Source of the DNA: CAYVZU01 sp964455935
GTDB taxonomy: Bacteria > Fibrobacterota > CAYVZU01
Direction: 5' to 3'
Assembly (NCBI GenBank): GCA_964455935.1
Contig: CAYVZU010000080.1
Span: forward strand, 1 to 17,999
DNA length: 17,999 bases
Numbering within the stretch: the first letter of the stretch is position 1; the number at the start of each line of letters is the position of its first letter. Positions 1-6,002 of the stretch are shown in pieces. The position numbers and the translations under genes are program-made. The notes beneath the pieces are model-generated. The model was not told the origin of the DNA. It saw only the letters and a list, made by a program, of their open reading frames with translations, and searched no databases.

Positions 1-17
1 CGCTGCGAAGCGAAGTC

Positions 18-380
18 TGGAGGCGAGGGGAGTCGAACCCCCGTCCGAATAACTTCAGGTCCGCCTGAATTACGTGCGTCCCCGGTTCAGAAATTTTCGG
101 ATTCGCGCGTCGATCCGGGAGCCCGCGTCAATCCTATCCCTGTTGATCTCGGACAGGGGGCCTAAGGAGGCGACCCCGGGTCCCAGCCTGTTTGTATGAC
201 AATTGAAAAGCCGCCCAGGCAGGCAACTCGTCAACCGGCAACGGCGCTAGTTAAGCAGCCATTGCATAGGCATAATCATCATTGGCAGATGATTATTTCA
301 TCGGTTTTTTACGAGGCCAACCGATGAACCTCGGCACGCAGACAGAGGCTTCCATCATCCGTCGAAACCAGTACGCCCCC
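18..380 (-). ncRNA. ssrA: tmRNA (transfer-messenger RNA)
   Basis: Rescues stalled ribosomes: alanylated like a tRNA, then supplies a short reading frame that tags the nascent protein for proteolysis. Read on the minus strand, the 5' end is GGGGGCG (374-380), followed by the tmRNA hallmark GGTTTCGACGG. The 3' end carries the T-arm GGGGGTTCGACTCCCC and the acceptor strand CGCCTCC, which pairs with the 5' end over 7 bp with one G-U pair. The discriminator A is at 18 and the next bases are GAC, so CCA is not encoded and must be added. The tag frame lies at 251-286 on the minus strand, with GCC as resume codon and TAA as stop. It encodes ANDDYAYAMAA. The length of about 363 nt is normal for a one-piece tmRNA. 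Structure between the ends was not folded in detail. Confidence 0.95.
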
Positions 381-389
381 GTTGCATCT

Positions 390-419
390 AATCTACATGA
401 TGGCCGGCCCCTTTTCCAA
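390..419 (-). promoter_or_regulatory. Likely sigma70-type promoter of ssrA
   Basis: On the minus strand a TTGGAA box (414-419) and a TAGATT box (390-395) are 18 bp apart. The second box ends 9 bp before the mature tmRNA 5' end, which fits a short leader removed by RNase P. The rest of 381-511 holds only this promoter and the putative folK promoter on the other strand. Confidence 0.45.
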
Positions 420-474
420 CTTGGCTGGTTTGGCTATCGCATCCCCGGCCTCTAACCCCGTCCTTTCCAAAGGG

Positions 475-503
475 TTGAACCGCCTGTCAGCGTTAAGTAT
501 CTT
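475..503 (+). promoter_or_regulatory. Possible promoter of the folK-pan run
   Basis: TTGAAC (475-480) and TATCTT (498-503) are separated by exactly 17 bp, each matching 4 of 6 consensus bases. Transcription would begin near 510, almost at the TTG start of folK (512), so the message would be leaderless or nearly so. No Shine-Dalgarno sequence is visible before that TTG, which is consistent. Confidence 0.35.
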
Positions 504-511
504 ACCCTCGA

Positions 512-1027
512 TTGTTGATAACGAGTTACATCGGACTAGGGTCAAATCTGGGCGACCGGAAAGCGGCCCTGCGAAAGGCCCTGAAGGCGCTGGGGGCGAG
601 TCCCGGCCTTGCAGTCTCGGGGGTCTCTTCACTGTATGAGACCCAGCCGTGGGGAAAGCCCGATCAGCCGGCGTTTCTCAATGCTGTTGCCGAGGTCCAG
701 ACCCAGACCAATGCGATGAGCTTGTTGAGGTTGCTTCAAGGCATTGAAACGGATATGGGCCGCATCCGGCGCGAGCGCTGGGGGCCGCGGACCATCGATC
801 TCGATATTCTGCTCTTTGGCCGGGAGATAATCGCGGAAAACGAGCTTACGGTGCCGCATCCGGAATTGGCGCGCCGCAAGTTTGTTCTGGTGCCGCTGGC
901 TGAGGTTAATCCGCGGGCGTTTCATCCGGTCCTTGGCCGGGAAATTGGCCGGGTCTGGGACGAAGCCGGACCCGAAGTCAAAGAGCAGAAACTCGAGCTC
1001 CTGGAAGGGAGCACATGGTATGCTTGA
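512..1027 (+). CDS. folK: 2-amino-4-hydroxy-6-hydroxymethyldihydropteridine pyrophosphokinase (HPPK)
   Basis: Transfers pyrophosphate from ATP to 6-hydroxymethyl-7,8-dihydropterin in cytoplasmic folate synthesis. At 171 aa it has the usual length of a stand-alone HPPK. Visible motifs: YIGLGSNLGDR (6-16), YETQPWG (42-48) and RWGPRTIDLDIL (89-100), where Asp96 and Asp98 correspond to the Mg-binding aspartates of the family. VPHPELARRKFVLVPLAE follows at about 114-131. The start must be TTG at 512 (or 515): the frame is closed by TAA at 494-496 and there is no upstream start codon, while the family normally begins just before the YIGLGSN motif. No clear ribosome-binding site is seen. The 3' end overlaps the next gene by 8 bases. 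No other folate gene is in the window. Confidence 0.95.
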   Translation: MLITSYIGLGSNLGDRKAALRKALKALGASPGLAVSGVSSLYETQPWGKPDQPAFLNAVAEVQTQTNAMSLLRLLQGIETDMGRIRRERWGPRTIDLDILLFGREIIAENELTVPHPELARRKFVLVPLAEVNPRAFHPVLGREIGRVWDEAGPEVKEQKLELLEGSTWYA

Positions 1028-1712
1028 AGGGATCCAATATCTGGCGGTAGAGGGCGTGATCGGCTCGGGCAAAACGAGCCTGGCCGAGATCCTGGCCTCC
1101 ATGTTCGCGGCGGGCCGGATGCTTGAGCACTACGAAGATAATCCCTTCCTGGGGGAATTTTACCGGAACCGCAAGAAGTTCGCGTTCCAAACACAGATCT
1201 GGTTTCTCCTGTCGCGCTACCGCCAGATCATGGACGAACTGAGCCAGAAAAACCTTTTCCACAAAATCGTGGTTTCGGATTTTATGTACTCCAAAGACAA
1301 GATCTTCGCCTATCTCAACCTGGACGAGAACGAACTGGCCCTCTACAACAAGATTGCGGCGGCCCTGGATAAGGACGTCATCAAACCCGATTTCGTCATC
1401 TATCTTCAAGCCTCGACCGATACTCTGATGGAGCGCATTGCCCAGCGCGGCAGGGCATTTGAGAAAGGCATCGAGCAGGAGTATATCGAGAGTCTGAACA
1501 AAGCCTATAATCATTTCTTCTTTCATTATCAGGATTCGCCTCTCCTTATTGTGAATACGGATCACATCGATTTTACGCAAAACGTGGAAGAACTGGACGA
1601 AATCGTGGCCCAGATCGAGCGCTTTCGCCAAAAAGGCGGAACCCGCTACTATCAACCCCTCGACAAAAACGAATTGAAGGAAATGGCCAAGCGTCTCTCG
1701 GCCCGGAAGTGA
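1020..1712 (+). CDS. Deoxynucleoside kinase (deoxyadenosine/deoxyguanosine kinase family)
   Basis: Phosphorylates deoxynucleosides to monophosphates with ATP (salvage). The 230-aa protein has a P-loop GVIGSGKTS at 12-20, an internal SDFMYSKDKIF segment (86-96) in place of the DR-type motif of the dNK family, and an arginine-rich lid ERIAQRGRAFEKG (138-150). The start is ATG 1020, chosen because GGAAGGGA lies 9 bases upstream and the P-loop then begins at residue 12. A longer in-frame extension back to 882 would lie inside folK and is not homologous to anything recognisable. It overlaps folK by 8 bases and is followed by panB after one base, so the genes are translationally linked. A folK-dNK pair is, from memory, common in FCB-group bacteria. 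The preferred nucleoside cannot be read from sequence. Confidence 0.88.
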   Translation: MLEGIQYLAVEGVIGSGKTSLAEILASMFAAGRMLEHYEDNPFLGEFYRNRKKFAFQTQIWFLLSRYRQIMDELSQKNLFHKIVVSDFMYSKDKIFAYLNLDENELALYNKIAAALDKDVIKPDFVIYLQASTDTLMERIAQRGRAFEKGIEQEYIESLNKAYNHFFFHYQDSPLLIVNTDHIDFTQNVEELDEIVAQIERFRQKGGTRYYQPLDKNELKEMAKRLSARK

Positions 1713-1713
1713 C

Positions 1714-2520
1714 ATGGCGCAACGAAAAACCGCGCGCGATATTGGCGAAATGAAAGCCCGTGGCGACCGGATCGCCTGCCTGACCGCTTACGATTATCTC
1801 CACGCCCGCGTGCTGGACCAATCGGGCGTCGACATTGTTCTGGTGGGCGACTCCCTGGGCATGGTTTTCTGCGGATACGAGAATACTCTTCCCGTGACGG
1901 TCGACGATATGTTCTACCACGCTTCGGCCGTGAGCCGGGGAGTGCATCAGGCCCTGGTGGTCGCCGACATGCCGTTTCTCTCTTATCAGGTCGACGAGAA
2001 GAGCGCGATTGAAAACTGCGGACGTTTCCTTAAATCCAATGTGACGCAAGCCGTGAAGATCGAGGGCGGAAGCGAATTCAGGGTTCGTCTTATCGACCGT
2101 CTTGTGGAAACGGGAATCCCGGTCATGGGCCATATTGGCCTTACGCCCCAGCTTGTTCACACTCTGGGCGGCTTTCGGACGCAGGGCAAAATTGAAAGCG
2201 ACGCCAAACGCATTCAGGAATCGGCGCTTAAAATTCAGGAAACCGGCGCGTTTTGCCTTGTGCTGGAAGCGATCCCCGCCGAGCACGCCAGGAAAATCAC
2301 CCGCAGCCTCAAAATCCCCACCATCGGCATTGGCGCGGGCGACGGGTGCGATGGTCAGATTCTCGTCACGGCGGACCTGCTGGGAATGTTCGAGGATTTC
2401 CGACCCAAGTTCGCCCGGCGCTACATGGAAATGGGCAAGGAGATGCGCAAGGCCGTGGCCTCCTATATCGACGACGTGCGCAAAGGACGCTTTCCCGCCG
2501 ATAGCGAAAGCTATCATTAA
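1714..2520 (+). CDS. panB: 3-methyl-2-oxobutanoate hydroxymethyltransferase (ketopantoate hydroxymethyltransferase)
   Basis: First committed step of pantothenate (vitamin B5) synthesis: adds a hydroxymethyl group from 5,10-methylenetetrahydrofolate to 2-oxoisovalerate. The length of 268 aa is typical. Family residues are present: VGDSLGM (44-50, metal-binding Asp46), VADMPF (83-88, Asp85), VKIEGG (114-119, Lys115 and Glu117) and VLEAIP (183-188, catalytic Glu185). Start ATG 1714 follows the kinase stop by one base and has GGAAG just upstream. The folate cofactor links it to the folK gene in the same run. The next gene, panC, starts 23 bases downstream. Confidence 0.97.
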   Translation: MAQRKTARDIGEMKARGDRIACLTAYDYLHARVLDQSGVDIVLVGDSLGMVFCGYENTLPVTVDDMFYHASAVSRGVHQALVVADMPFLSYQVDEKSAIENCGRFLKSNVTQAVKIEGGSEFRVRLIDRLVETGIPVMGHIGLTPQLVHTLGGFRTQGKIESDAKRIQESALKIQETGAFCLVLEAIPAEHARKITRSLKIPTIGIGAGDGCDGQILVTADLLGMFEDFRPKFARRYMEMGKEMRKAVASYIDDVRKGRFPADSESYH

Positions 2521-2543
2521 CCGCGGCTCCGGGTTCAGGTATC

Positions 2544-3392
2544 ATGGATATTCTTCGTTCTCTCGCCGACATGCGCTGCTGGTCCATGGAAAAACGAAGG
2601 GCGGGGCTTCGTATTGGACTTCTGCCCACCATGGGATTTCTTCACGAAGGCCATCTGAGCCTTCTTGATTTGGCACGCGGAGCCGCCGACGTTTCGGTCG
2701 CCAGTATTTTCGTCAACCCCGCTCAGTTTGGACCGTCCGAGGACCTGGCGCGCTATCCCCGCGATTTTGGCCGTGACTGCCGCCTGCTCGAGGGACGGCA
2801 TTGCGATGCGGTGTTTGCCCCGGAAAGCGCCGCTGTTTATCCCGCCGGGTATGCCACATACGTCGATGTGGAACGCCTTGGCGACGGGTTGTGCGGAGCG
2901 GCCCGGCCGGGCCATTTTCGGGGCGTGGCCACCATTGTGACGAAGCTCTTTAATATTGTTGCTCCCCATGTTGCCGTCTTTGGCCGCAAGGATGCCCAGC
3001 AATTGGCCGTGATCCGCCGCATGGCGGCCGATCTCAATATCCCTGTCGAGATTCTGGCCGGTGATATTGTGCGGGAGCCCGATGGCCTGGCCATGAGTTC
3101 GCGCAACACCTATCTCTCGGCCCGGGAACGAAGCGAAGCGCCGGTGATCCGTCAATCGCTATTGCGGGCGCAGGAGTTGTGGAATGCGGGGGAACGAAAT
3201 GCGGAACGAATCAAAGAAGCCGTACGAAAAGCCATTTCAACCTCAGCCCTGGCGCGCATCGACTACATCGAGGTTGTTAACGCGAATGAAATGACCCCGC
3301 TGACCGAAATCCCGGCCTGGGGCGCAATGGTGGCCGTTGCCGTCTTTCTTGGACAAACACGCCTGATCGACAATACGCTGCTGGGACAGTAG
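2544..3392 (+). CDS. panC: Pantoate--beta-alanine ligase (pantothenate synthetase)
   Basis: Condenses pantoate and beta-alanine to pantothenate through a pantoyl-adenylate. The 282 aa are the usual length. Motifs: LPTMGFLHEGH (27-37, HIGH-type nucleotide-binding loop), FVNPAQFG (56-63), RPGHFRGVATIVTKLFN (121-137), FGRKDAQQ (147-154) and GLAMSSRN (181-188). It completes the panBC pair; no panD (aspartate decarboxylase) or panE is present here, so beta-alanine and pantoate reductase must be encoded elsewhere. The ribosome-binding site is weak. The stop is 11 bases from the first STAS gene, so biosynthetic and Tad-associated genes may share a transcript. Confidence 0.97.
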   Translation: MDILRSLADMRCWSMEKRRAGLRIGLLPTMGFLHEGHLSLLDLARGAADVSVASIFVNPAQFGPSEDLARYPRDFGRDCRLLEGRHCDAVFAPESAAVYPAGYATYVDVERLGDGLCGAARPGHFRGVATIVTKLFNIVAPHVAVFGRKDAQQLAVIRRMAADLNIPVEILAGDIVREPDGLAMSSRNTYLSARERSEAPVIRQSLLRAQELWNAGERNAERIKEAVRKAISTSALARIDYIEVVNANEMTPLTEIPAWGAMVAVAVFLGQTRLIDNTLLGQ

Positions 3393-3403
3393 AGGAGTAC
3401 GCC

Positions 3404-3739
3404 ATGGAGATGTCGCCTGTGTCATTCAAAGAGTGGGAGATTTTTGCCCTGGAAGGGGATTTTTCAATCAAGACGCTGGTTCCGATACGGGCCGCATTGG
3501 ACAGGTTTTCAAAAAACGGAACCCGGAAGGTTGCGTTCGATTTTGCCCAGGTCACCTATATCGATTCGAGCGCTATCGGTCTAATGACCAACTTCGCCAA
3601 ACAGGCAGTTCGGGCCGGAGGACGACTTGCGTTGTTCAATGTGCAGTCCGAAATCATGCAAATTCTCAATATGGTCAGCTTCAACGAGACCGTGCCCGTA
3701 TTTGAATCCCGGCAGGAATTCGAGAAGCAAGCCGGATAG
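3404..3739 (+). CDS. STAS-domain protein, anti-sigma factor antagonist type (first of two)
   Basis: A single STAS domain of 111 aa, the length of SpoIIAA/RsbV-type antagonists. The signature YIDSSAIGLM is at 52-61; in SpoIIAA and RsbV the first serine after the Asp is phosphorylated by a partner kinase and controls binding to it. C-terminal FNVQSEIMQILNMVSF is the usual helix after the phosphorylation loop. Start ATG 3404 has GAGGAG upstream. It sits between panC and a paralogue (3749-4114); the two align over their length with matching DSSA-GL signatures. No kinase, phosphatase or sigma factor is encoded nearby, so the partner is unknown. It could regulate the Tad genes downstream or bind their products directly (inference). 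Confidence 0.85.
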   Translation: MEMSPVSFKEWEIFALEGDFSIKTLVPIRAALDRFSKNGTRKVAFDFAQVTYIDSSAIGLMTNFAKQAVRAGGRLALFNVQSEIMQILNMVSFNETVPVFESRQEFEKQAG

Positions 3740-3748
3740 GAGCCGCGG

Positions 3749-4114
3749 ATGAGCGTTATGGAAGTCACAACCGAGATGTGGAACCAGTGGTGCATTGTTC
3801 ATCCGCGGGGAGAGCTTGTCCTTTCCACGATGAGCCGGGTGCGCGAGGCATTTTCAGCTCTGGTCCAGCGCCGGCAATTCCGGGTGGCTCTGGACCTGGC
3901 GGAGCTAGAAATTCTGGATTCCAGCGCTTTGGGGCTGATCACCCGGTTTGCCGAAGAACTCGCCGGGCAGAATGGCGAGCTGGCGATGTTTAATGCGCGC
4001 CGAGGGATCGCCGAGATTCTTGGAATGGTCCAGTTTGGCCCCAACGTCCGGATCTATAGCGGATGTCAACAGTTCGAGGCGCACGCCAAAAACGAAAAAG
4101 GATCCGCGAAGTGA
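3749..4114 (+). CDS. STAS-domain protein, anti-sigma factor antagonist type (second of two)
   Basis: Paralogue of the preceding gene, 121 aa. Signature ILDSSALGLITRF is at 55-67 and MFNARRGIAEILGMVQF in the C-terminal half. Both copies keep the phospho-acceptor serine position and the following Ser-Ala, so neither looks inactivated. Start ATG 3749 is preceded by TAGGAG. The stop TGA (4112-4114) overlaps the GTG start of the next gene (GTGA), a translational-coupling arrangement that ties the STAS pair to the outer-membrane protein and the tad genes. In known systems tandem STAS antagonists can answer to different kinases; whether these do is not visible here. Confidence 0.85.
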   Translation: MSVMEVTTEMWNQWCIVHPRGELVLSTMSRVREAFSALVQRRQFRVALDLAELEILDSSALGLITRFAEELAGQNGELAMFNARRGIAEILGMVQFGPNVRIYSGCQQFEAHAKNEKGSAK

Positions 4115-5055
4115 ACCGAACCATTGGGCTACTGTGGTTTGCGGCCGGGTTTTTTGGCGCGGCATTCTCCGCGGCAGCCCAGGAAAGCGGAGGCACGCAG
4201 AGCCCGGTTTTTACGTCCCGGCCCGACGCCCGCATCCAGGGTTTGGGCGGAATCTCCGCCTGCCTGGCCGATAACGCCTCCTCGTGCGCAGAGAACCCGG
4301 CGCTCGTTCGCACCCTGAAGGGTTTTGCCGCATCCACCGGCCGTATTGTGAACCCCACCGGCGCCAGCTTATATGCCATCGCGGCGGGGCTTAATTTTCC
4401 AGCGAACCGCGCCGGGTTTTTTGCCCAATGGCGCCAGCTTGTGGACGAGGGGATGCCCAACACCGCGTTCGTGTTGGACAGTTCCGGAAATCCGGTTCTG
4501 GATGAAAATCTGGACCCGGTCATTGATACCTCCCTCTCCGATTTCGATGACATCTCCAACAGCTTTCATGCCGGATGTGGCTTCTCGATCCTGCCGTGGA
4601 TTCAGGCTGGAATTGCGGCCAAGGGACTTCTGCGCTATAGCGTGTGGCCGGTCCAGACGGGCTGGGGCATGGATGCGGGGATTCACCTGGGATTTCCCGA
4701 AGGCCCGCTGCACATTGGACTGTCGGTGAGCGACCTTGTTCCGGTCCAACTGGAAAGCGGGGAGAACGAGCGGATGGCCGTTGCCGGGTGTTCGTTCGAG
4801 TTCCGCGGTATATGCCTGGCCGGCCAAGTCGAAAATTTCATCCATGACAGGTTCGACCGACAGGGCTCCCTGGGAATTGCCTGGCGAATTGCCCGGCCTG
4901 TGATTCTGCAGGCGGGCTGGTCGCCGGATTACTATTCGCTGGGCAGTGGAATTTACCTGGGTCCTGTCCGGATTCATTATGCGGTCGTACACCATTCGGA
5001 CTACGGTTTCGAGAACCCGCATCGCATCACTCTTGAATACTCCACCGGAGGTTAA
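4111..5055 (+). CDS. PorV/PorQ-like outer-membrane beta-barrel protein
   Basis: Predicted outer-membrane protein of about 314 aa. After the GTG start a signal peptide is clear: NRT, a hydrophobic stretch (IGLLWFAAGFFGAAF) and a cleavage region SAAAQ-ES. The mature N-terminus has the pattern RIQGLGGISACLADNASS followed by ENPALV, which is characteristic of PorV/PorQ (FadL-like) barrel proteins. The rest consists of short alternating strands, and the protein ends in HRITLEYSTGG. GTG 4111 was chosen over an upstream in-frame ATG (4063) because it starts the signal peptide, has AAAGGA before it and overlaps the previous stop as GTGA. PorV serves type IX secretion in Bacteroidetes, but no other por/gld gene is visible, so a role beside the Tad secretin is the local inference. 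Confidence 0.7.
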   Translation: MNRTIGLLWFAAGFFGAAFSAAAQESGGTQSPVFTSRPDARIQGLGGISACLADNASSCAENPALVRTLKGFAASTGRIVNPTGASLYAIAAGLNFPANRAGFFAQWRQLVDEGMPNTAFVLDSSGNPVLDENLDPVIDTSLSDFDDISNSFHAGCGFSILPWIQAGIAAKGLLRYSVWPVQTGWGMDAGIHLGFPEGPLHIGLSVSDLVPVQLESGENERMAVAGCSFEFRGICLAGQVENFIHDRFDRQGSLGIAWRIARPVILQAGWSPDYYSLGSGIYLGPVRIHYAVVHHSDYGFENPHRITLEYSTGG

Positions 5056-5061
5056 GAAAAC

Positions 5062-5805
5062 ATGGGACAAAAGAAACTTGTGATTATTGCGTTGGCCTGC
5101 GGCCTGCTGGCGGCCGCGCTTGCGTTTGTGTACCTGCGCAAACAGCAGAACAGCTTTGGCAGCATGCGGATTTATCTGGCCGCCCAGACGCGGATCTCCA
5201 AGGGAGATAAGTTCGCCGAGCGCAGCTTCACGGTAAAGCAGATTCCGGCCAGCTTTGCCCCGGCCAACGGGGTGCGGCCGTCGGATCGTTCCAATGTTGT
5301 GGGTACAAAGGCCGCGGTCGACATTGCGCCCGGCCAGATTGTGCTGTGGGACTATGTGGAATCGGGTCTCGAGGCCAACCGGCTCTCGGACCTGCTGGCC
5401 AAGGGCGAGCGGGCCCTTACGCTTTCCGTGAACGCGATTTCGGGTTTGGAAGGCATGATCCGGCCCAATGACCGCGTCGATATTCTTGGTACTTTTACCG
5501 TCTCGGCAGAACGAACCGTCACCCGCATTCTGGATCAGAACGTGACCGTTTTGGCGGTGGGCCAGCGATTTGGCAATTCATCGTCGGGCGGTTACCAAAG
5601 CGTAACCGTGAAAGTGACGCCCGCCGAGGCGGAAATTCTGACCTTCGCGGAAAGCCACGGACACCTTCGCCTGGTCTTGCGCAATCGCAGCGATCTGGAG
5701 ATCAATTCCGAGCTTCCCGAAGTGGATTTCGGCAACATCCTGGCCGAGGAACGCAGAGCGACAACGTGGAAGGCGAGTCTGCGGCCGAGGGTGGTATATC
5801 AGTAA
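5062..5805 (+). CDS. cpaB: Flp pilus assembly protein CpaB/RcpC
   Basis: Periplasmic, inner-membrane-anchored partner of the Tad secretin. The 247-aa protein starts with MGQKK and a single transmembrane segment (about 6-24). A SAF-type domain follows (about 36-100), then the RcpC/CpaB domain (about 117-225) with the family hallmark GLEGMIRPNDRVDILGTF at 128-145. Start ATG 5062 lies 6 bases after the previous stop, with GGAGG at 5047-5051. About 200 bp separate it from the next gene; that gap contains a palindromic repeat. Assignment is firm at family level; the symbol follows the Caulobacter nomenclature. Confidence 0.9.
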   Translation: MGQKKLVIIALACGLLAAALAFVYLRKQQNSFGSMRIYLAAQTRISKGDKFAERSFTVKQIPASFAPANGVRPSDRSNVVGTKAAVDIAPGQIVLWDYVESGLEANRLSDLLAKGERALTLSVNAISGLEGMIRPNDRVDILGTFTVSAERTVTRILDQNVTVLAVGQRFGNSSSGGYQSVTVKVTPAEAEILTFAESHGHLRLVLRNRSDLEINSELPEVDFGNILAEERRATTWKASLRPRVVYQ

Positions 5806-5867
5806 TAAGGGCAAAAGTGAAATGGAAAGTGACTACTCAGGTTTTTGGGAGGGCGATCAATGAGCAC

Positions 5868-5945
5868 TGTCATTTCGACGAGTCTGCGAGGAGAAATCTT
5901 TGCATTCGCATGGCGAAGGATTTCTTGCGTATGCTCAAAATGACA
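5868..5945. repeat. Imperfect palindromic intergenic repeat
   Basis: The two ends are inverted copies: TGTCATTTCGA at the left (5868-5878) and TCAAAATGACA at the right (5935-5945). Inside, GAGAAATCTT (5891-5900) is mirrored by AAGGATTTCTT (5916-5926). The whole can fold as a long imperfect hairpin of about 78 bp. From memory it resembles the TGTCATTTCGA...GAGAAATC hairpin repeats dispersed between genes in many bacterial genomes, whose function is unknown. Only one copy was seen in the window. It lies inside the tad run, between cpaB and the lipoprotein gene, and accounts for most of the 5806-6002 gap. Confidence 0.6.
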
Positions 5946-6002
5946 CGAAAGACCTGAGCAGCTTACAATGAAGAAAGAAAAAACAAAACATCGAGGAAAT
6001 CC

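Noticed and set aside
393..632. Open frames of 80-85 aa on both strands between the tmRNA and folK (382-639, 393-632)
   Set aside because: They overlap the tmRNA promoter and the start of folK in other frames, have no family resemblance and no ribosome-binding site.
978..1715. Long antisense frame of 245 aa opposite the deoxynucleoside kinase
   Set aside because: It mirrors a well-supported kinase gene and shows no domain pattern; it is a shadow of codon bias in a GC-rich gene.
1573..2517. 314-aa antisense frame opposite panB
   Set aside because: panB is complete and carries all catalytic residues on the plus strand; the antisense protein has no recognisable motifs.
4111..5055. A complete type IX secretion system, suggested by the PorV/PorQ-like protein
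   Set aside because: No other por, gld or sov gene and no C-terminal sorting domain was seen in the window.
5766..5957. 63-aa frame across the cpaB end and the palindromic repeat
   Set aside because: It overlaps cpaB and then reads through the hairpin repeat; no start signal or homology.
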